A DNA stretch of 64,000 bases from Ligula intestinalis (lineage: Eukaryota > Platyhelminthes > Cestoda > Diphyllobothriidea > Diphyllobothriidae). Positions 1-10,799 of this stretch are shown here, piece after piece (the stretch's first letter is position 1; every line of letters starts with the position of its first letter). The notes below the pieces were generated by a model. That model was not told the origin of the DNA and searched no databases. It saw only the letters and a program-made list of their open reading frames with translations. The stretch spans positions 98,766,474 through 98,830,473 of the forward strand of contig JAYGXS010000002.1 of the NCBI GenBank assembly GCA_036362985.1, written 5' to 3'. A program made the translations under genes and the position numbers.

Positions 1-359
1 AGATAGCTTCCGAAGTTTGTCAGCTTGGCAGCCGAGGTCCTGTGTCATTCAACCACAGGGCCACGCCTGTCATGTATTGCTAGTGCTTAGGACGGTTCGG
101 TTCGTTGTCGTCACGGCGGTGTAAATCGATGCTTCTTGTTTTCAGCGTTCTCACTTGCCTGACGAGGAGACTTGTCACAACTGCTTGGTTATGTGCTCTC
201 TAGCTCCAGTAAAAAAAGCTTGTCCATCTAGCTGCATTCTGCGCTGGGAACCTTCGCTTTTTACACCCGCAGAATTTCGATAGGAAAGCGGCTGCAAGCT
301 TATCGTCTTAACGTTAGAGGTCATCAGGTACAGGACTCAAGTGTGCTGTTATTGGTGTG

Positions 360-530
360 CTGTTATTGGTGTGTTGCAATTTTCCTTGGGGATGTTGCCT
401 GTAAAGGTCCTCTGCTGCGTTGGCCAAAAAATTGGCGTGGTAAGTGGTCCTTAGGCAGGCATGATTATTTCCGAATACCTGCCAGTCCAACCAGGTTGTC
501 GCATTTAATTGGGCTTACTTCTAGTCGCTG
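360..530 (+). repeat. Dispersed repeat R2, copy 1
   Basis: Shares a patchy but clear match with 7675-7800: ATGTTGCCTGTAAAGG, then CTGCTGCGTTGGCCA, then CTTAGGCAGGCATGATTATT. No coding frame is shared between copies. Origin unknown. Confidence 0.55.
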
Positions 531-2700
531 ATAAAAATTACAACTGCTTGAGTAGTACTGATTTTATTTTTATTTTTTGGCAAGATTAGCTTATGTAGCC
601 ACACTCCTGGTTATAGAGTTTTTGGGGTAGGGAAATAGGATAGGCAGAGAAGGCAATTTTTAGAAACAAGTGTAAAGTACAAATAGATGTACTCGAAGTT
701 GCTTCCCGTGGCCGCTGGTGGCAGGTTGTTCTGCATGTAAATTAAAGGTGTGCACGGTGCTTCGCGCCGCGGAGGTAGATGACCTCCTAACCACCAGTTC
801 AATGTTTCGGGAAATTCAAGAACCATGCAGTTTGATAATCGGGTTTTTCCGCAACAAGTTTAATGATAATACGGATTATGAAAATCTACAGATATAAATC
901 AACTACACTTCTAAATACAGTAAAATAAAAATGCATTTAACCTTTATTAAAGTATATTCCACTGCGTATCCTAATTTCCTGCCCATAAAATTCGATAGAC
1001 ACCGTTTTCGTTGGAGAACGTGCAGGTTGTAGGGATTAATGAGTTGGGCTACATAAGCTACTGTTGCCGATTTTTTATTCCAGTTTGAAATTAAATTAAT
1101 TTTTTTTAAAAACTTACAGAAAGTGTTCGTTATTTTTTATCCTTCGGTTGAAAATGTATTCTTTTATGCTATAACAAAATTGAATTACGAGATTTGTCAT
1201 GCCGATACATACAACAGGCTGCATATCCATAACAAAGTTTTATGAGACCTCTATGACAAATTCCTGATGGTATCAAAATATTTAGTATGTTTCCTTCCAT
1301 AAAGAGTGCACACTATGTCGATTAGAATCCCCTAAGGACAATTGGAATATTTTTCAAAATTCGAAACGTACGCTTTACTTATTTAAAATATTTAAAGAAG
1401 ACGCCGCAGATCAGCGCACGTTTTTTCAACCCATTCTTGCAAAATTCTTGAGGAGACGATGGAAAATCGGTTCTAAAGACATCCTCTTAACTATACAGGT
1501 CGTCAGGTACACCATCTCTGCCAATCTTATTTCATACCCTCAGAATGGCCATGCATGACCCTATGGACTGGCTCCAGTATTTCAAATTGCGCGCTTCCAT
1601 TTTTCCAGCCTGTGAGGGAATTAAAACAAGGCACTGCCGTAAATGCATCTTTTTACTTTTGCATGCCGATATCATCTGTTTTTCGTTTCGTTTACTCATC
1701 AATAAAGCCCCTATTAACACCATTTTCTCATTAGAAAAATACGTGCCTCTCCGTTTCTATGTGGAGATACATATTTGACCATCGCATACCTTAAGACAAT
1801 TATCTTTCACTGGCCAAAGTACCTGACTGAATGGCATACACGTTTTTCTAAAATTTCCAGGTCTTCTCCCGTGCATTCTCCCTCCAACTTTATCCACCAA
1901 ATTGAATTTGCAGTAAGGTCAAACGGTCTAGGCAAGAAATTTAATCTTAAATACTCTTGCAGGGGACATTGATGAGATCTTAAAAGATTCGGTTGCCATG
2001 CGTTGAACTATCACCTTTAACTTAAATCTCTATCCGTTTTTTGGGAGGAGAGGAGATAGAGCGAGAGAGCCGTTGTTTCGTGTTTCTTGACTCGTCTGAC
2101 TCTGTATCCAGCAGTGACGCTTACCTCACATCCCAATGATAACAACTATCAGAGTTTTACGGTTCTATTAAACAAATAGTACATTACAAACGAAGTACAA
2201 ACCTCAACAATGGATACACGCAGTCTAGAACAAGAGAGTCGGCCAAATTGCCTGACTCTGAACAAGGGAAAACACACCTTCTTAAGTCTGGTTTGACCCT
2301 GTGTGGCGGTTGAGACTGTGTTGTTCCCTTGTCTAGAGCCAAGCGATTTCACCGCCTCCCCTTTTTGAGGCTTGTACTTCCCTTATCTTTCACTATTTGT
2401 TAAATAGTACCATAGTACCTTGATACTTGTTATCAATGGTATTTGAGGTACGCGTCGCTTCTGAATACAGAGCCAGACGGGCCAAGAACATGAAAAAGAC
2501 GGCGTTTTGAAAATGCGACCTTGTTGGTTTGCAATTTCTTTACCAACTTGCCTCCTCAAGAAGACGCATTTCGTAGTCATGACTGCCAAACTAATCCAAC
2601 CCCTACCCCCCTCCGGCTCTCTGCATAGAGGCATGAGCAGGAAGCAACAGTTAACCAATCAGCTGCTTGAGAATAAACGTCCTTTTGTGTAGGGGGTTGA
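531..2700. other. Unassigned, AT-rich
   Basis: No gene, RNA or mobile-element domain recognised on either strand. Short open frames here have no coding character. Confidence 0.5.
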
Positions 2701-2810
2701 CTCAGTGGAAGGGTGTTGACGGATACTGTCCGCGCGACGGAGAAACGACGAGACAGAAGAAAATAGAGAGGACTGCCTTCCCCTACGGAGAGAGAGAGAA
2801 AATCATTCAG

Positions 2811-2898
2811 ATGGCAGCCGTCGGCGGAGTCGCGAAGGTGGCAAGGCTAAGCAAGACCAATGGCGGACAAAAACTCCCGCGGTTCGATGTTTCAACAC
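2811..2898 (+). CDS. Possible first coding exon, unknown protein
   Basis: An ATG at 2811 opens MAAVGGVAKVARLSKTNGGQ and ends FDVST at a good donor (ACACA|GTAAGT). The segment is GC-richer than its surroundings and has basic, non-repetitive coding character. The end phase (two bases, CA) fits the G acceptor of the exon proposed at 10276. No homology recognised. It could equally be a chance ORF near the poly-C tract at 2934. Confidence 0.28.
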
Positions 2899-2933
2899 AG
2901 TAAGTCCAGATATTACTTAGGACGATTAAAAAG

Positions 2934-2945
2934 CCCCCCCCCCCC
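2934..2945 (+). repeat. Poly-C tract
   Basis: Run of 12 C, 35 bp after the candidate donor at 2899. A longer run of 15 C lies at 4195-4209. Confidence 0.9.
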
Positions 2946-3179
2946 ATTGTCTTTTTATTTATTAATTTTACTATGGCTATGTTGATAAGGTGAGGTTATA
3001 ACATTGCAAAAGACAGATGGTAAGGTTAAGAAAGTGCGCTTTTTGCTCACAGAAACATTCTTTTCTGGACAACCGAATATACTATGATCGGGTATAATCA
3101 TTAATGGTTTTAAGTGAACCCAGTGAATGGACACAAGTTGCCACGACATTAAGCCCTCCCTGCAGAACAGAATATCAGA

Positions 3180-3265
3180 AGGAGGAGATGCGATCACTGG
3201 CATAAGATGGTTCTGGGCTGGAGATTTCGGATTCTCAGTCGAACCCAGCATCAGAAAAAGATCGC
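3180..3265 (-). repeat. Short repeat with hammerhead-like motif, copy P3
   Basis: On the minus strand: CTGATGC (3254-3248), an arm GGGTT, a loop, an arm AATCC, then GAAA (3228-3225), followed by the shared flank CAGTGATCGCAT. Related to the copies near 3683, 5711, 6456 and 26222. Confidence 0.45.
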
Positions 3266-3679
3266 AGAAAATGGTGATCAAAGTATAGGTCGCGCAGTAT
3301 TTATAACCTGTGGTGGTCACCTGCATACAGCAACATCCAACAGGAATGATGAAAGCGCGACAGATCATAAGGTCAACTAGTTCACGGCCAGGAACGGCTA
3401 GAGTCATTTATAAGATCTGGTGCACCTGTTGACAAGTTAACTACGTCGGAGGAATTGGAAGATTACGACGGGCGTAGCAGTGGTTAGAAAGAGGATAGAT
3501 GTTAGCTCTAAGGTAGCAACTCACCCGACGGGACTCGGCCATATTTCAAAATATAACGAGCTCGCAAGAGGTTACAACCGCGTGGGCCGCGAGCTAGTCG
3601 AATCATGTTTCTCATAAATATTACGGACTACAAAGATCTTGTGCTTTGTTTGTGTCTACCACCATTTTCTGTGATTTTC

Positions 3680-3720
3680 TTCGGTGATGGGTTCAAGCGA
3701 GAATCCAAAACAGTAATTGT
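3680..3720 (+). repeat. Short repeat with hammerhead-like motif, copy P5 (degenerate)
   Basis: GGTGATGGGTTCAAGCGAGA then ATCCAAAACAG. It keeps the GGGTT/AATCC arms of the 3180-3265 copy but has lost the first core base and the GAAA. Confidence 0.35.
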
Positions 3721-4194
3721 TATAACCTTGTGTGTGTCTGCGTTGACACTGGTTTGATCCCCCATTTGCGGGTTAGCAACAGAAGGCAGACAGGATAGCA
3801 GATAATAGATTACTGTCACTGTTTCTACTTGTGTACTAGCTCTGTCTTCTGTGTGTCCAGTAGCTATTCCTGTGTCTGTCAGCGGCGTGTGTTCTGTCGT
3901 CGTTCTCGTCTCGGCCTCAACAGCAGAGTCTCGTGTCACTAGCAGCCAAAGCTCCTGTCCCCAGCAGCAGAGTTTCAGTAGCCGTCTCTCGTCTAGGGTA
4001 AGAGAGTTCCGTGTCTCCAGCAGCTGAATGTCACCTCCATCGGTGATAGCGTATTTAAGGACCAACGGCCTTTCTTACCTTTTGACACTCTGCAAGCAGC
4101 CGTCGTGGGGTGTCCTCATGACAACAGGAAGGACGAAGTCGTGGCAGTTAACGACTCGCCCTCGAACTGGCAAGCCAGCATCACAGCAATCATG

Positions 4195-4209
4195 CCCCCC
4201 CCCCCCCCC
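4195..4209 (+). repeat. Poly-C tract
   Basis: Uninterrupted run of 15 C in otherwise mixed sequence; a candidate for length variation or assembly error. Confidence 0.9.
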
Positions 4210-4654
4210 TACGATGACAGTCCCCCGTCAATTTCGGTGATGGGCACCGTGTGCTCCAACAGCCGCAGCAAACGCTGAAGCAAGCCGCAACATACACAGA
4301 GAGCAAGCTGGGCAAGCAACACGAAATGACAGCAAGCAGGAGTAACAAAGAGAACTGGCACGAAAGAAAACAGGAGTTTAGGCAGATTCGCGCAGAATCT
4401 ACCCACTCGATCACCACTCCCACCTCTGTATCCGGTGTAAAAACGAAATCAATAAGACCGGGGATGAGGGAGGGTGTAGGTGGCTGGCGCGGTATTCACA
4501 CAAAACGCGCACACTTGACACAGCCATCTAGCTAGGTATGCTCCCGCGTGCGCGGGACCGCCATAAACGTCACATTAAGAGGGAGCCATTGGAGCCTGAC
4601 TTTCAGTCCTCCCTCTCCTCCCGTACGCACACACAGATACACGCGTACAGAAGG

Positions 4655-4850
4655 AGCAGCTACGTGGGGGTCCGAGTTTTCCGTCAGTTCGCAGATCCTC
4701 CAAGCCACGGCTTTTAGCGCACCGTGATAGATTCAGACGCATTCAGATTAATTATAGTGAGGGAAGAAACGCGCCGAGGTCGACCTCACTCTCTCCCCCA
4801 CCGCATAGTGACCGCCTAGCTTTTCGGGCACGCGCAGTGGGGCCTGAAAC
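4655..4850 (+). repeat. Dispersed GC-rich repeat R1, copy 1
   Basis: Matches 42035-42260 in the same orientation: CTCCAAGCCAC, then GCACCGTGATAG, then GAAGAAACGC/AACAAAAAAGC, then CACTCTCTCCCCCACCGC. A 160-codon open frame at 4837-5319 overlaps the repeat but is not kept in the other copy, so it is not called a gene. Confidence 0.55.
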
Positions 4851-5463
4851 CCAGTGGGAGCGCGAGCGCAGTCACCAACAGGGAATCAGAAGTGAGAGAA
4901 AGTGCCAGCACCTTCCAGGCCGCAGGGACCGTGGTTGGCTGAAGACTGACATTGCATGTGCATGCAGACCATTAGAGCTCCGAAGGGTGAGAGCAGCCCT
5001 GCATGAAGCCTGGGCCAACACCCTATCGAGAGGGGTTGTAGCGGGTCGTGCCTGCCTGACTAGCTCGCGTCGAAGTGCACTTTCCCAAACGCTCACCGAT
5101 GTGCTTTCTCGACGTCTAGATCAGCCAATCATAGTTCTCGAACCTATGAGGCGACGAATGAGGAGCTTGCACGCGTGCCCGACGCAAGTTGCCTCTCTGC
5201 CCAAAATCTACAGGCCGACCTACCCAATGAAAGATCTCCTTCCGTCTACTCTAGTTTTCACCGACTGCTCTCCTCAGCTCCAAGAAACCATGGTCAGAAG
5301 ATCGCAGTTGCACGGTTAGACTCACTTAACCCCCTGCAATAGGGTAACCAATCGGTCGTCGACTGAAAGGCACTACCCATGCTCCGTTGCCGGCATGCTT
5401 CCGTGGGCGGGGCTGAAAGAAGAGAGAGAGACAAGCTGATGAACCTTGCAAATGTGGATGGGT

Positions 5464-5500
5464 AGAAGAAGAAGAAGAAGAAGAAGAAGAAGAAGAAGAA
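5464..5500 (+). repeat. (AGA)n microsatellite
   Basis: About 12 tandem AGA units, followed by AGGGAGAGAGAGAG. Confidence 0.95.
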
Positions 5501-5689
5501 AGGGAGAGAGAGAGAAAGGGTGTAAGGTGCGAATGGCAACAGAGAAAGATAAACAAAGATAAGCAGATGAAAGATAAGCAGAGGGAGGAGTGGAGGGAAG
5601 CGATGCCCCCCCTAGTGATTATCCCAAGAGCTACTTATTGTATTATGCATGTGGTCGCCCGGTCATTATAAAAACTGCGCAGCCTATGC

Positions 5690-5790
5690 CTCTATCACCC
5701 TTTTCTGTCTCTGATGATGTGTTTTAGCAAGATATCGAAATGTCATGTCGATAGACTTCTCGTTCCGGCCTTCTCCTTCCGATTTTCTGG
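5690..5790 (+). repeat. Repeat flanking a Penelope-like fragment, hammerhead-like copy P1
   Basis: Contains CTGATGA (5711-5717), a weak stem, GAAA (5737-5740) and a GTC. It is homologous to 6410-6530 in the same orientation (ATCACCCTTTTCTG, ATGATG, GTCGATAGACTTCTCGTTC). The two copies flank the GIY-YIG fragment at 6090-6340. Confidence 0.5.
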
Positions 5791-6089
5791 TCTGCAGGGA
5801 GGGCCACTTCTGGTGGTGACTGATGTCCACTCTGTGGTTTCAACTGAAACATTTTAACGACTATTCGTGACCATAGTCCATAGCGGCCAGGTGATCAAAT
5901 GCGTACTGCAATGAGTAGTTCTTAAGATATTCACGCGAGAATCATGATTGTTGTGATACTAGCTTGGTTGTCCGATTACCGTAATTTCATCACCCATATT
6001 GGAGCTCAGCGTGACAATTGCACGGCCATGTAGTTTGCTGTCTTTTAAAGCTTTGGTCACATGCGCCCTCCCATCGCTCGGGCAATGCC

Positions 6090-6340
6090 TCAGTAGATAA
6101 TATGGAAACAAAAGTCATTGCGCTTGTTTATAGACTGTGCGCCTGATAACGATGATTTGAGCAGCTCACGGCTTATGCGGTTGTCATCTCTGGTTGTCAT
6201 ATCCGGTAAACGACTCCAGACCTTTCCGACAGGAAATGAGTTGCTCTCATGACCGCCTGCTGCCTGTGCGCGACGCCGTTGAAGTAAGGAGATGGCTAGA
6301 ACATCCGGTGACGTTCTTAATCTGCAGAAAGACACAATCT
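6090..6340 (-). pseudogene. Penelope-like retroelement fragment, GIY-YIG endonuclease C-terminal part
   Basis: The frame reads DNRISRELLKSSLSGAQSIN then KRND, matching the end of the GIY-YIG region of Penelope-like elements as I know them (NRISRELLESW..GPQSINKCNDL). Only this C-terminal stretch is left; no reverse transcriptase is seen upstream. It is flanked by two direct copies of a short repeat, as expected for pseudo-terminal repeats. Confidence 0.55.
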
Positions 6341-6409
6341 GCTGCGATTTTTTTCATTCCTGTTGAATTTTGCCGTACGCTAATGGACGCGTAGCCAGTG
6401 GGAGCAATA

Positions 6410-6530
6410 CATATTGCGTAACCTGTGCCCCTGTCACCCTCTTCTGCGATTGTCGCTAATGATGGCTTCGAGGGTGAGTTGGAAACAGCAGGTCAATAGT
6501 TTTCTTGTTCTAGCGATCGCATCTTCTATG
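6410..6530 (+). repeat. Repeat flanking a Penelope-like fragment, hammerhead-like copy P2
   Basis: CTAATGA (6456-6462), arm GGCTT, loop, arm GAGTT, GAAA (6482-6485), then CAGGTC and GCGATCGCATCTTC. Direct copy of 5690-5790. Confidence 0.5.
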
Positions 6531-6809
6531 CTGAACTGGTTTTGTGGGACTCAGCGGCTCGCTTATACCAGCAAACCAGCATATCGTTGCCTCAGAAACT
6601 ACAAGGATTAAGATACAAATCCTTCAATAGGTTTGCCGAACAAAACTTTTACAGTTCCATGCTAGGACGTCTGTGCACCCCGTTAACCTGCTCATAGATT
6701 AACATACCTGAACAACGTCCACCGCACCCTCTTGACGCTCAACATGAAAAGTCATAAATGCAGGTGTGGATGCTGATAAATATTAATTGTTTAGCAGATT
6801 TATGTCAGT

Positions 6810-7040
6810 TAACCCAATTTTGTAAAATTTGCGACCTCAGTGTGAGACGATCTCACACTGCGGGGAAGGCATTTGCGCAGCCAATGCGCTAACCTTGAGC
6901 TACGGGACTCACTATGCGCCGTGAATTTAATCACACTTGGGTCGATTTTACCCGCCCAACTTACCGCTCGCATTGAATCCACCATTATAGAAGAGCAAGC
7001 TGATTGCCTAGGCAGGATTTCCTAAGCAATCATCTAGGAT
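6810..7040 (-). repeat. tRNA-like SINE copy S1
   Basis: The minus strand has GTAGCTCAAGGTTAGCGCAT (around 6900-6881), a good pol III A box / D arm. The body shares GGAAATCCTG, TGGTGGATTC and TTGGGCGGGT-like blocks with the copy at 17320-17545. The B box is poor. Not an intact tRNA. Confidence 0.5.
6838..6860 (+). repeat. Perfect 10-bp inverted repeat
   Basis: CAGTGTGAGA, 3-base spacer CGA, then TCTCACACTG. It lies at the end of a tRNA-like repeat, where a T arm would be expected. Confidence 0.9.
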
Positions 7041-7079
7041 TTACCAGAATTACTACTAGACTCACTTAATTAGTGGGAA

Positions 7080-7200
7080 GGCCTGGCAGATCTGAATAAC
7101 TAAGTTGACCCAATTGCGAAAAATTCGCTATTAGAGTCGAACCCATAACCCATCTACACGTGCCACACAGAAGACCCACCAACTGAGAGCAGAGAAACCT
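7080..7200 (-). repeat. tRNA-like SINE copy S2
   Basis: The minus strand carries CTCAGTTGGTGGG followed about 45 nt later by GGGTTCGACTC (B-box-like), then GCGAATTTTTCGCAATTGGG, which matches the tail of copy S1 (GCAAATTTTACAAAATTGGG). Confidence 0.5.
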
Positions 7201-7674
7201 GAGTTGTCTTCCCATTTGCCTCAGCGTTTTGTCAGGTTCACGCTCGGTTGATTGTTTTTAATAAGTAGTACGCATACGTGTCCTGAGAAAGTATAGCTCG
7301 GTGGCAGCCGCAAGTGCTGGTGCGGCTTGTAGGTCTATGCAGCGGTACACACACTTATTTGGTAATTTGCATACTATCCACACCACAACCCCTGGTGCGT
7401 CGTGATACATTGAGGCCCAGTTAATTGTTTTAACAACTTTCCAAGCCACCGCTGTTTGTGCGTCCTGCTAGGTTCTGGCCCGGTAAAATATTTATAAGGG
7501 GGAGTACGCATAGGTGTTGTGCGATAGAATTTTTAGAATTTTTGGCAGTGGCCACTGGCGAAGCCAGGGCTGGTTCTGGCCGCGTCCAGTCAGGCCTGTG
7601 ATTGTGAAGGGTCTGATGCGTGGGGGTGATGGCAGTTGCTTTAGTAGGATTGTGAAGCCAGTTCAAGTGGTCTG

Positions 7675-7800
7675 TGAGTGGTGCGCTGCAATTACCCGAG
7701 AGAATGTTGCCTGCAAAGGCTCCCTGTTGCGTTGGCCAGAGGGGACACGTTTAGTAGCTCTTAGGAAGGCGTGCTTATTTGGACGCGCAGATGTATGCAA
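7675..7800 (+). repeat. Dispersed repeat R2, copy 2
   Basis: Second copy of the repeat at 360-530, same orientation (AATGTTGCCTGCAAAGG, then TTGCGTTGGCCAGA, then CTTAGGAAGGCGTGCTTATT). Confidence 0.55.
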
Positions 7801-8074
7801 GGTGTGTGCGCGACTGAATAAGTTGAGCTGAGGTCACCTGTCGGGTCCGCAGGAACGCCGAAGGACCGGGGAGGCTGACGCGGCTGTTATCAGTGAGCCA
7901 GGAGTAGCTGTGAGGTCAAGCCTCGGGGGAGGGAGGCACCAGTGAGAAGCAGCGAGCCTTGAAGAACAGATGGGGGGTTGGAGAGAATTATGGCACTCCG
8001 CCACAAATTGCTTGGTGTCAGGTGCAAACGCCTTAGCGGTTTGCAGGCCTATGCAGCAGCACATAGAATAGGAG

Positions 8075-9090
8075 GATATTAAATGCAGAGGCTTGTTACA
8101 TATGCCTAAAGGTACATGTTTCAGGAGGAGGAGATCATGGTTAACAAGATCAAATGCCTTAGTGAAATCAAAATAAACTGTATAAAAGGTAAAACCACCG
8201 TCTCTAGATTGTAACACATGACGAGAGAAACAGAGCTGGCAGGTGTCACAGGATATTGTTTCGAGGAACCTGTGAGCTGCCTTAAGTAGGTTGTCCTCTG
8301 TTAGATGACGCATCATTTTGTCTTCGTCAAGGATTCCAAAATCTTTAAGTTTTCAGAAATCATATTTATTAGCCAAAAGGCATCAAATGACGCCGATCGA
8401 GAATGAGTGATTTCTTCCATAAAATAGTAAAAGTTTTGCTTTCAAGAGCAAGATTCAATATTTTACACAGAAGAAACTGAAAAATATCATTCGTTTCCGC
8501 TTTTAGAAGGCTGACCGAGACGGCCCCTGTCCTGGACTATGAAATTGACGAAGGCGACGTAGCAATGCGGTCACATCCCTGAGGGTAAAAGCAATGGTTT
8601 CTAGGTCGGCGTCAGTCCAAGCCCGGATAATCGGAAGCGGAGCGACCAAATTTTCACTAAACGTTCTGGATGTGAACACACTAAAGCTATCAGCCATTAA
8701 CTTAGCATCAACTGTGGAGTTTTCTAAAGCGTCTCGAAGTATGTTGCGCTGTGTTTTTCGCTGCAGATGTGCGTGAAAATTGTTTCGCAAAATTCAACGT
8801 AGGGTTTTCAGCAAAGTTGACCTCATCGGCTAGCTGGTCTTCTTCGGAGAGCCTCTTAGTCTGCTTAAAGAGCAGTAGGTAAAAAGAACAGAACGGAAGT
8901 GGCCTCCTTTAAATGGAAACAATGGGAGAGTCTACACAGCCTACGGGGGAACGATGAAGAGGGGTAGACTTATTCCCTGACATTAATTATTGTCTTACGG
9001 GGAAAAAAACGAGACACAAGTGGATCCAGAGCTTTGTACAGTAGTTCTATATAAACATTCACAAGCAAACGCAGGAGAAAGTCAGACCCA
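8075..9090 (-). mobile_element. LINE fragment A (5' and 3' truncated, same family as LINE B)
   Basis: Two frames align with LINE B: KLMADSFSVFTSRTFSENLV (8503-8790) with TKAFDLVNHDLLLLK, and LTEDNLLKAAHRFLE (7834-8316). DNA similarity to 13800-14850 continues to about 9090. Reverse transcriptase fingers only; the catalytic YADD box and 3' end are missing. Frameshifts separate the pieces. Inactive. Confidence 0.8.
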
Positions 9091-9099
9091 TGTAGGCAA

Positions 9100-9420
9100 T
9101 TTAGATGAGGGTCATAGTTGATGTGATAATCATATGCCACTCCGAAACCAAGTCGTAAGGTGTCGCAATTTTCTCATTATTGTGATGATAATACCAGGAC
9201 TTTCGCTTTCTCCCACTCTCCGTGCCTGACTGGAAACTAACATCGCAGCACCGAATATGGAGACGGTAGATCATAGCGCTAGAAAATAACGACTCAAGTG
9301 ACTCATGTCTTACACGGGTGTCATTAAACTGGAAGGTGTGGCCGGGCTCCGTCGTATTAAGCGCGATCGAAGAGTCAGCGGCATTTCTCTTCACTGCTAT
9401 CGCAAGCTCTGCCATTCATA
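9100..9420 (-). pseudogene. Penelope-like GIY-YIG endonuclease fragment
   Basis: MAELAIAVKRNAADSSIALN followed by EPGHTFQFNDTRV fits the GIY-YIG segment of Penelope-like elements (EHxxAVKRxD..S.IA.H..E.GHxFxFDxxxI). It is a short fragment, directly upstream of LINE fragment A in minus orientation. Confidence 0.5.
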
Positions 9421-9429
9421 CTTAGAGTG

Positions 9430-10230
9430 ATCGCTCAACTCCTCGTACGTAATTAACTTTTCTGCTACTTCATTCATGGTTCTCCGATCCACATATACAT
9501 TGGATAATAGAACTAGAATTCACTGATTGATTTATTTGGACCCGAAGTCAGTTATTGTCCGTCTAAATGCATCGATTTTGCGAGCTACATTTATCGATAA
9601 ATCCCTGTTCCAGTCGACAAAAATCAGTTCCAATTACAGTTAATCGATTTTGAGGAAAAGCAATGCGTCAAAGTTGCATTCAAATCGTGACTTAATTGAA
9701 ATAAATAACGGATTACTTCCAAAGTAGGGAGTAAAGTTTTATTGATATTTGATGCTGCCAGGGCTTATCTACATTAAGCAAAAATGGGCAGTTTTATTGT
9801 GGTTATGGAGCAATAAGCGTTTTCTTATCCACTGAGTGCCTGAATAAGATTCAATGATGCACCTACGAACGCGCTATCGGAGTTGCGCTCCGATTTTATG
9901 TTAATAATTTACCCTAGGGGTAAAACAAAACATTTTCTGCCATCCTGCTTGGCAGTCATTACATGAGTTCCTCCGTGAGTCAGCCTGTAATGGGCTGTTC
10001 AAAAGGCCGGAAGAAGCAAGCGTTTACAAGTGCAATTCCTGTGGAGCTAGTCACTTCAACTCTGTTGTGTAATTTTGGGCTACTATATATCGTTTATAAT
10101 CTTCCAGTGTTATCTGTTTTCCGTAAAAAAATGTATCCACGACTATTGGCAGACGATTTTCTTGGAAATTTTGGAAGGCTACTCAACTAAAGCGCATATA
10201 TATATATACCCCTAACAGCTTTAGGGAACG
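9430..10230. other. Unassigned
   Basis: AT-rich, with a short (TA)n run near 10197-10209. No gene recognised before the exon candidate at 10276. Confidence 0.5.
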
Positions 10231-10275
10231 CACTGATTTGAAGACACACGCAATCTGGCGAGTGTTTGCTCCAAG

Positions 10276-10753
10276 GAAACTGCCCAAGTCCTACTCGACG
10301 TCATTTGGTGAGCAGATCACAGGTCTTTTACAGGATTCGCTGGCGGATAGCTGTCGAGGCGACCTGTGCAAATCCGTGGACATGGCCACTAGTGTTCAAA
10401 TCCCCACCAAACTCAGCGCTCCAAAAAAGATTACAACGGAGACCGAGGACAGATCGGCTGGAGATCAGAAAAGGCGGCCATCGTTATCCTCGGCCAAGCA
10501 ACCCCACACAAGACCGAAGACCTTGACCATGTCCCATCATAGTTCGAAGCAGAAGACAGCGATGCTGCGCGAGAGTCTGGGAGATGTGGAAAGCAGAAAA
10601 GATACGCGGCAACGTGCAGATAAACTGCAGCAACAACCCGACGCATCCCCCGTCTACTCCAAGATGGTGGCGGACAGGCTGCATCGGTGCGATGAATCGG
10701 AAGGAGAAATGCGCCGTATAGATGCACTGCTAAATACTCTAGAAGACAAATTG
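10276..10753 (+). CDS. Candidate internal exon of an unrecognised protein
   Basis: An open frame of 159 codons bounded by TTTGCTCCAAG|G and by a consensus donor TTG|GTGAGTAAG. Translation runs from KLPKSYSTSFGEQITGLLQD, through a Lys/Ser/Thr-rich middle, to a charged helical end (EMRRIDALLNTLEDKL) that looks like the start of a coiled coil. Codon content is GC-richer than the flanks. Other acceptors (for example CTTTTACAG at about 10333) would shorten it. I do not recognise the family, and no following exon was found. Confidence 0.38.
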
Positions 10754-10799
10754 GTGAGTAAGCATACTTGCCGTTTGAGTCACAAAAAAACGATGTAGT

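Noticed and set aside
2955..3407. 150-codon open frame on the minus strand
   Set aside because: Spans the P3 repeat; no domain, and its composition looks non-coding.
3628..4065. 145-codon open frame on the minus strand
   Set aside because: Thr/Glu-rich text with no homology; the part near 3680 belongs to a repeat, possibly a Penelope-like 3' end.
4837..5319. 160-codon open frame
   Set aside because: Overlaps a dispersed repeat, has no homology, and is not preserved in the second copy at 42 kb.
5464..5500. CRISPR-like or tandem array
   Set aside because: A plain trinucleotide microsatellite; no spacers, and the DNA is eukaryotic.
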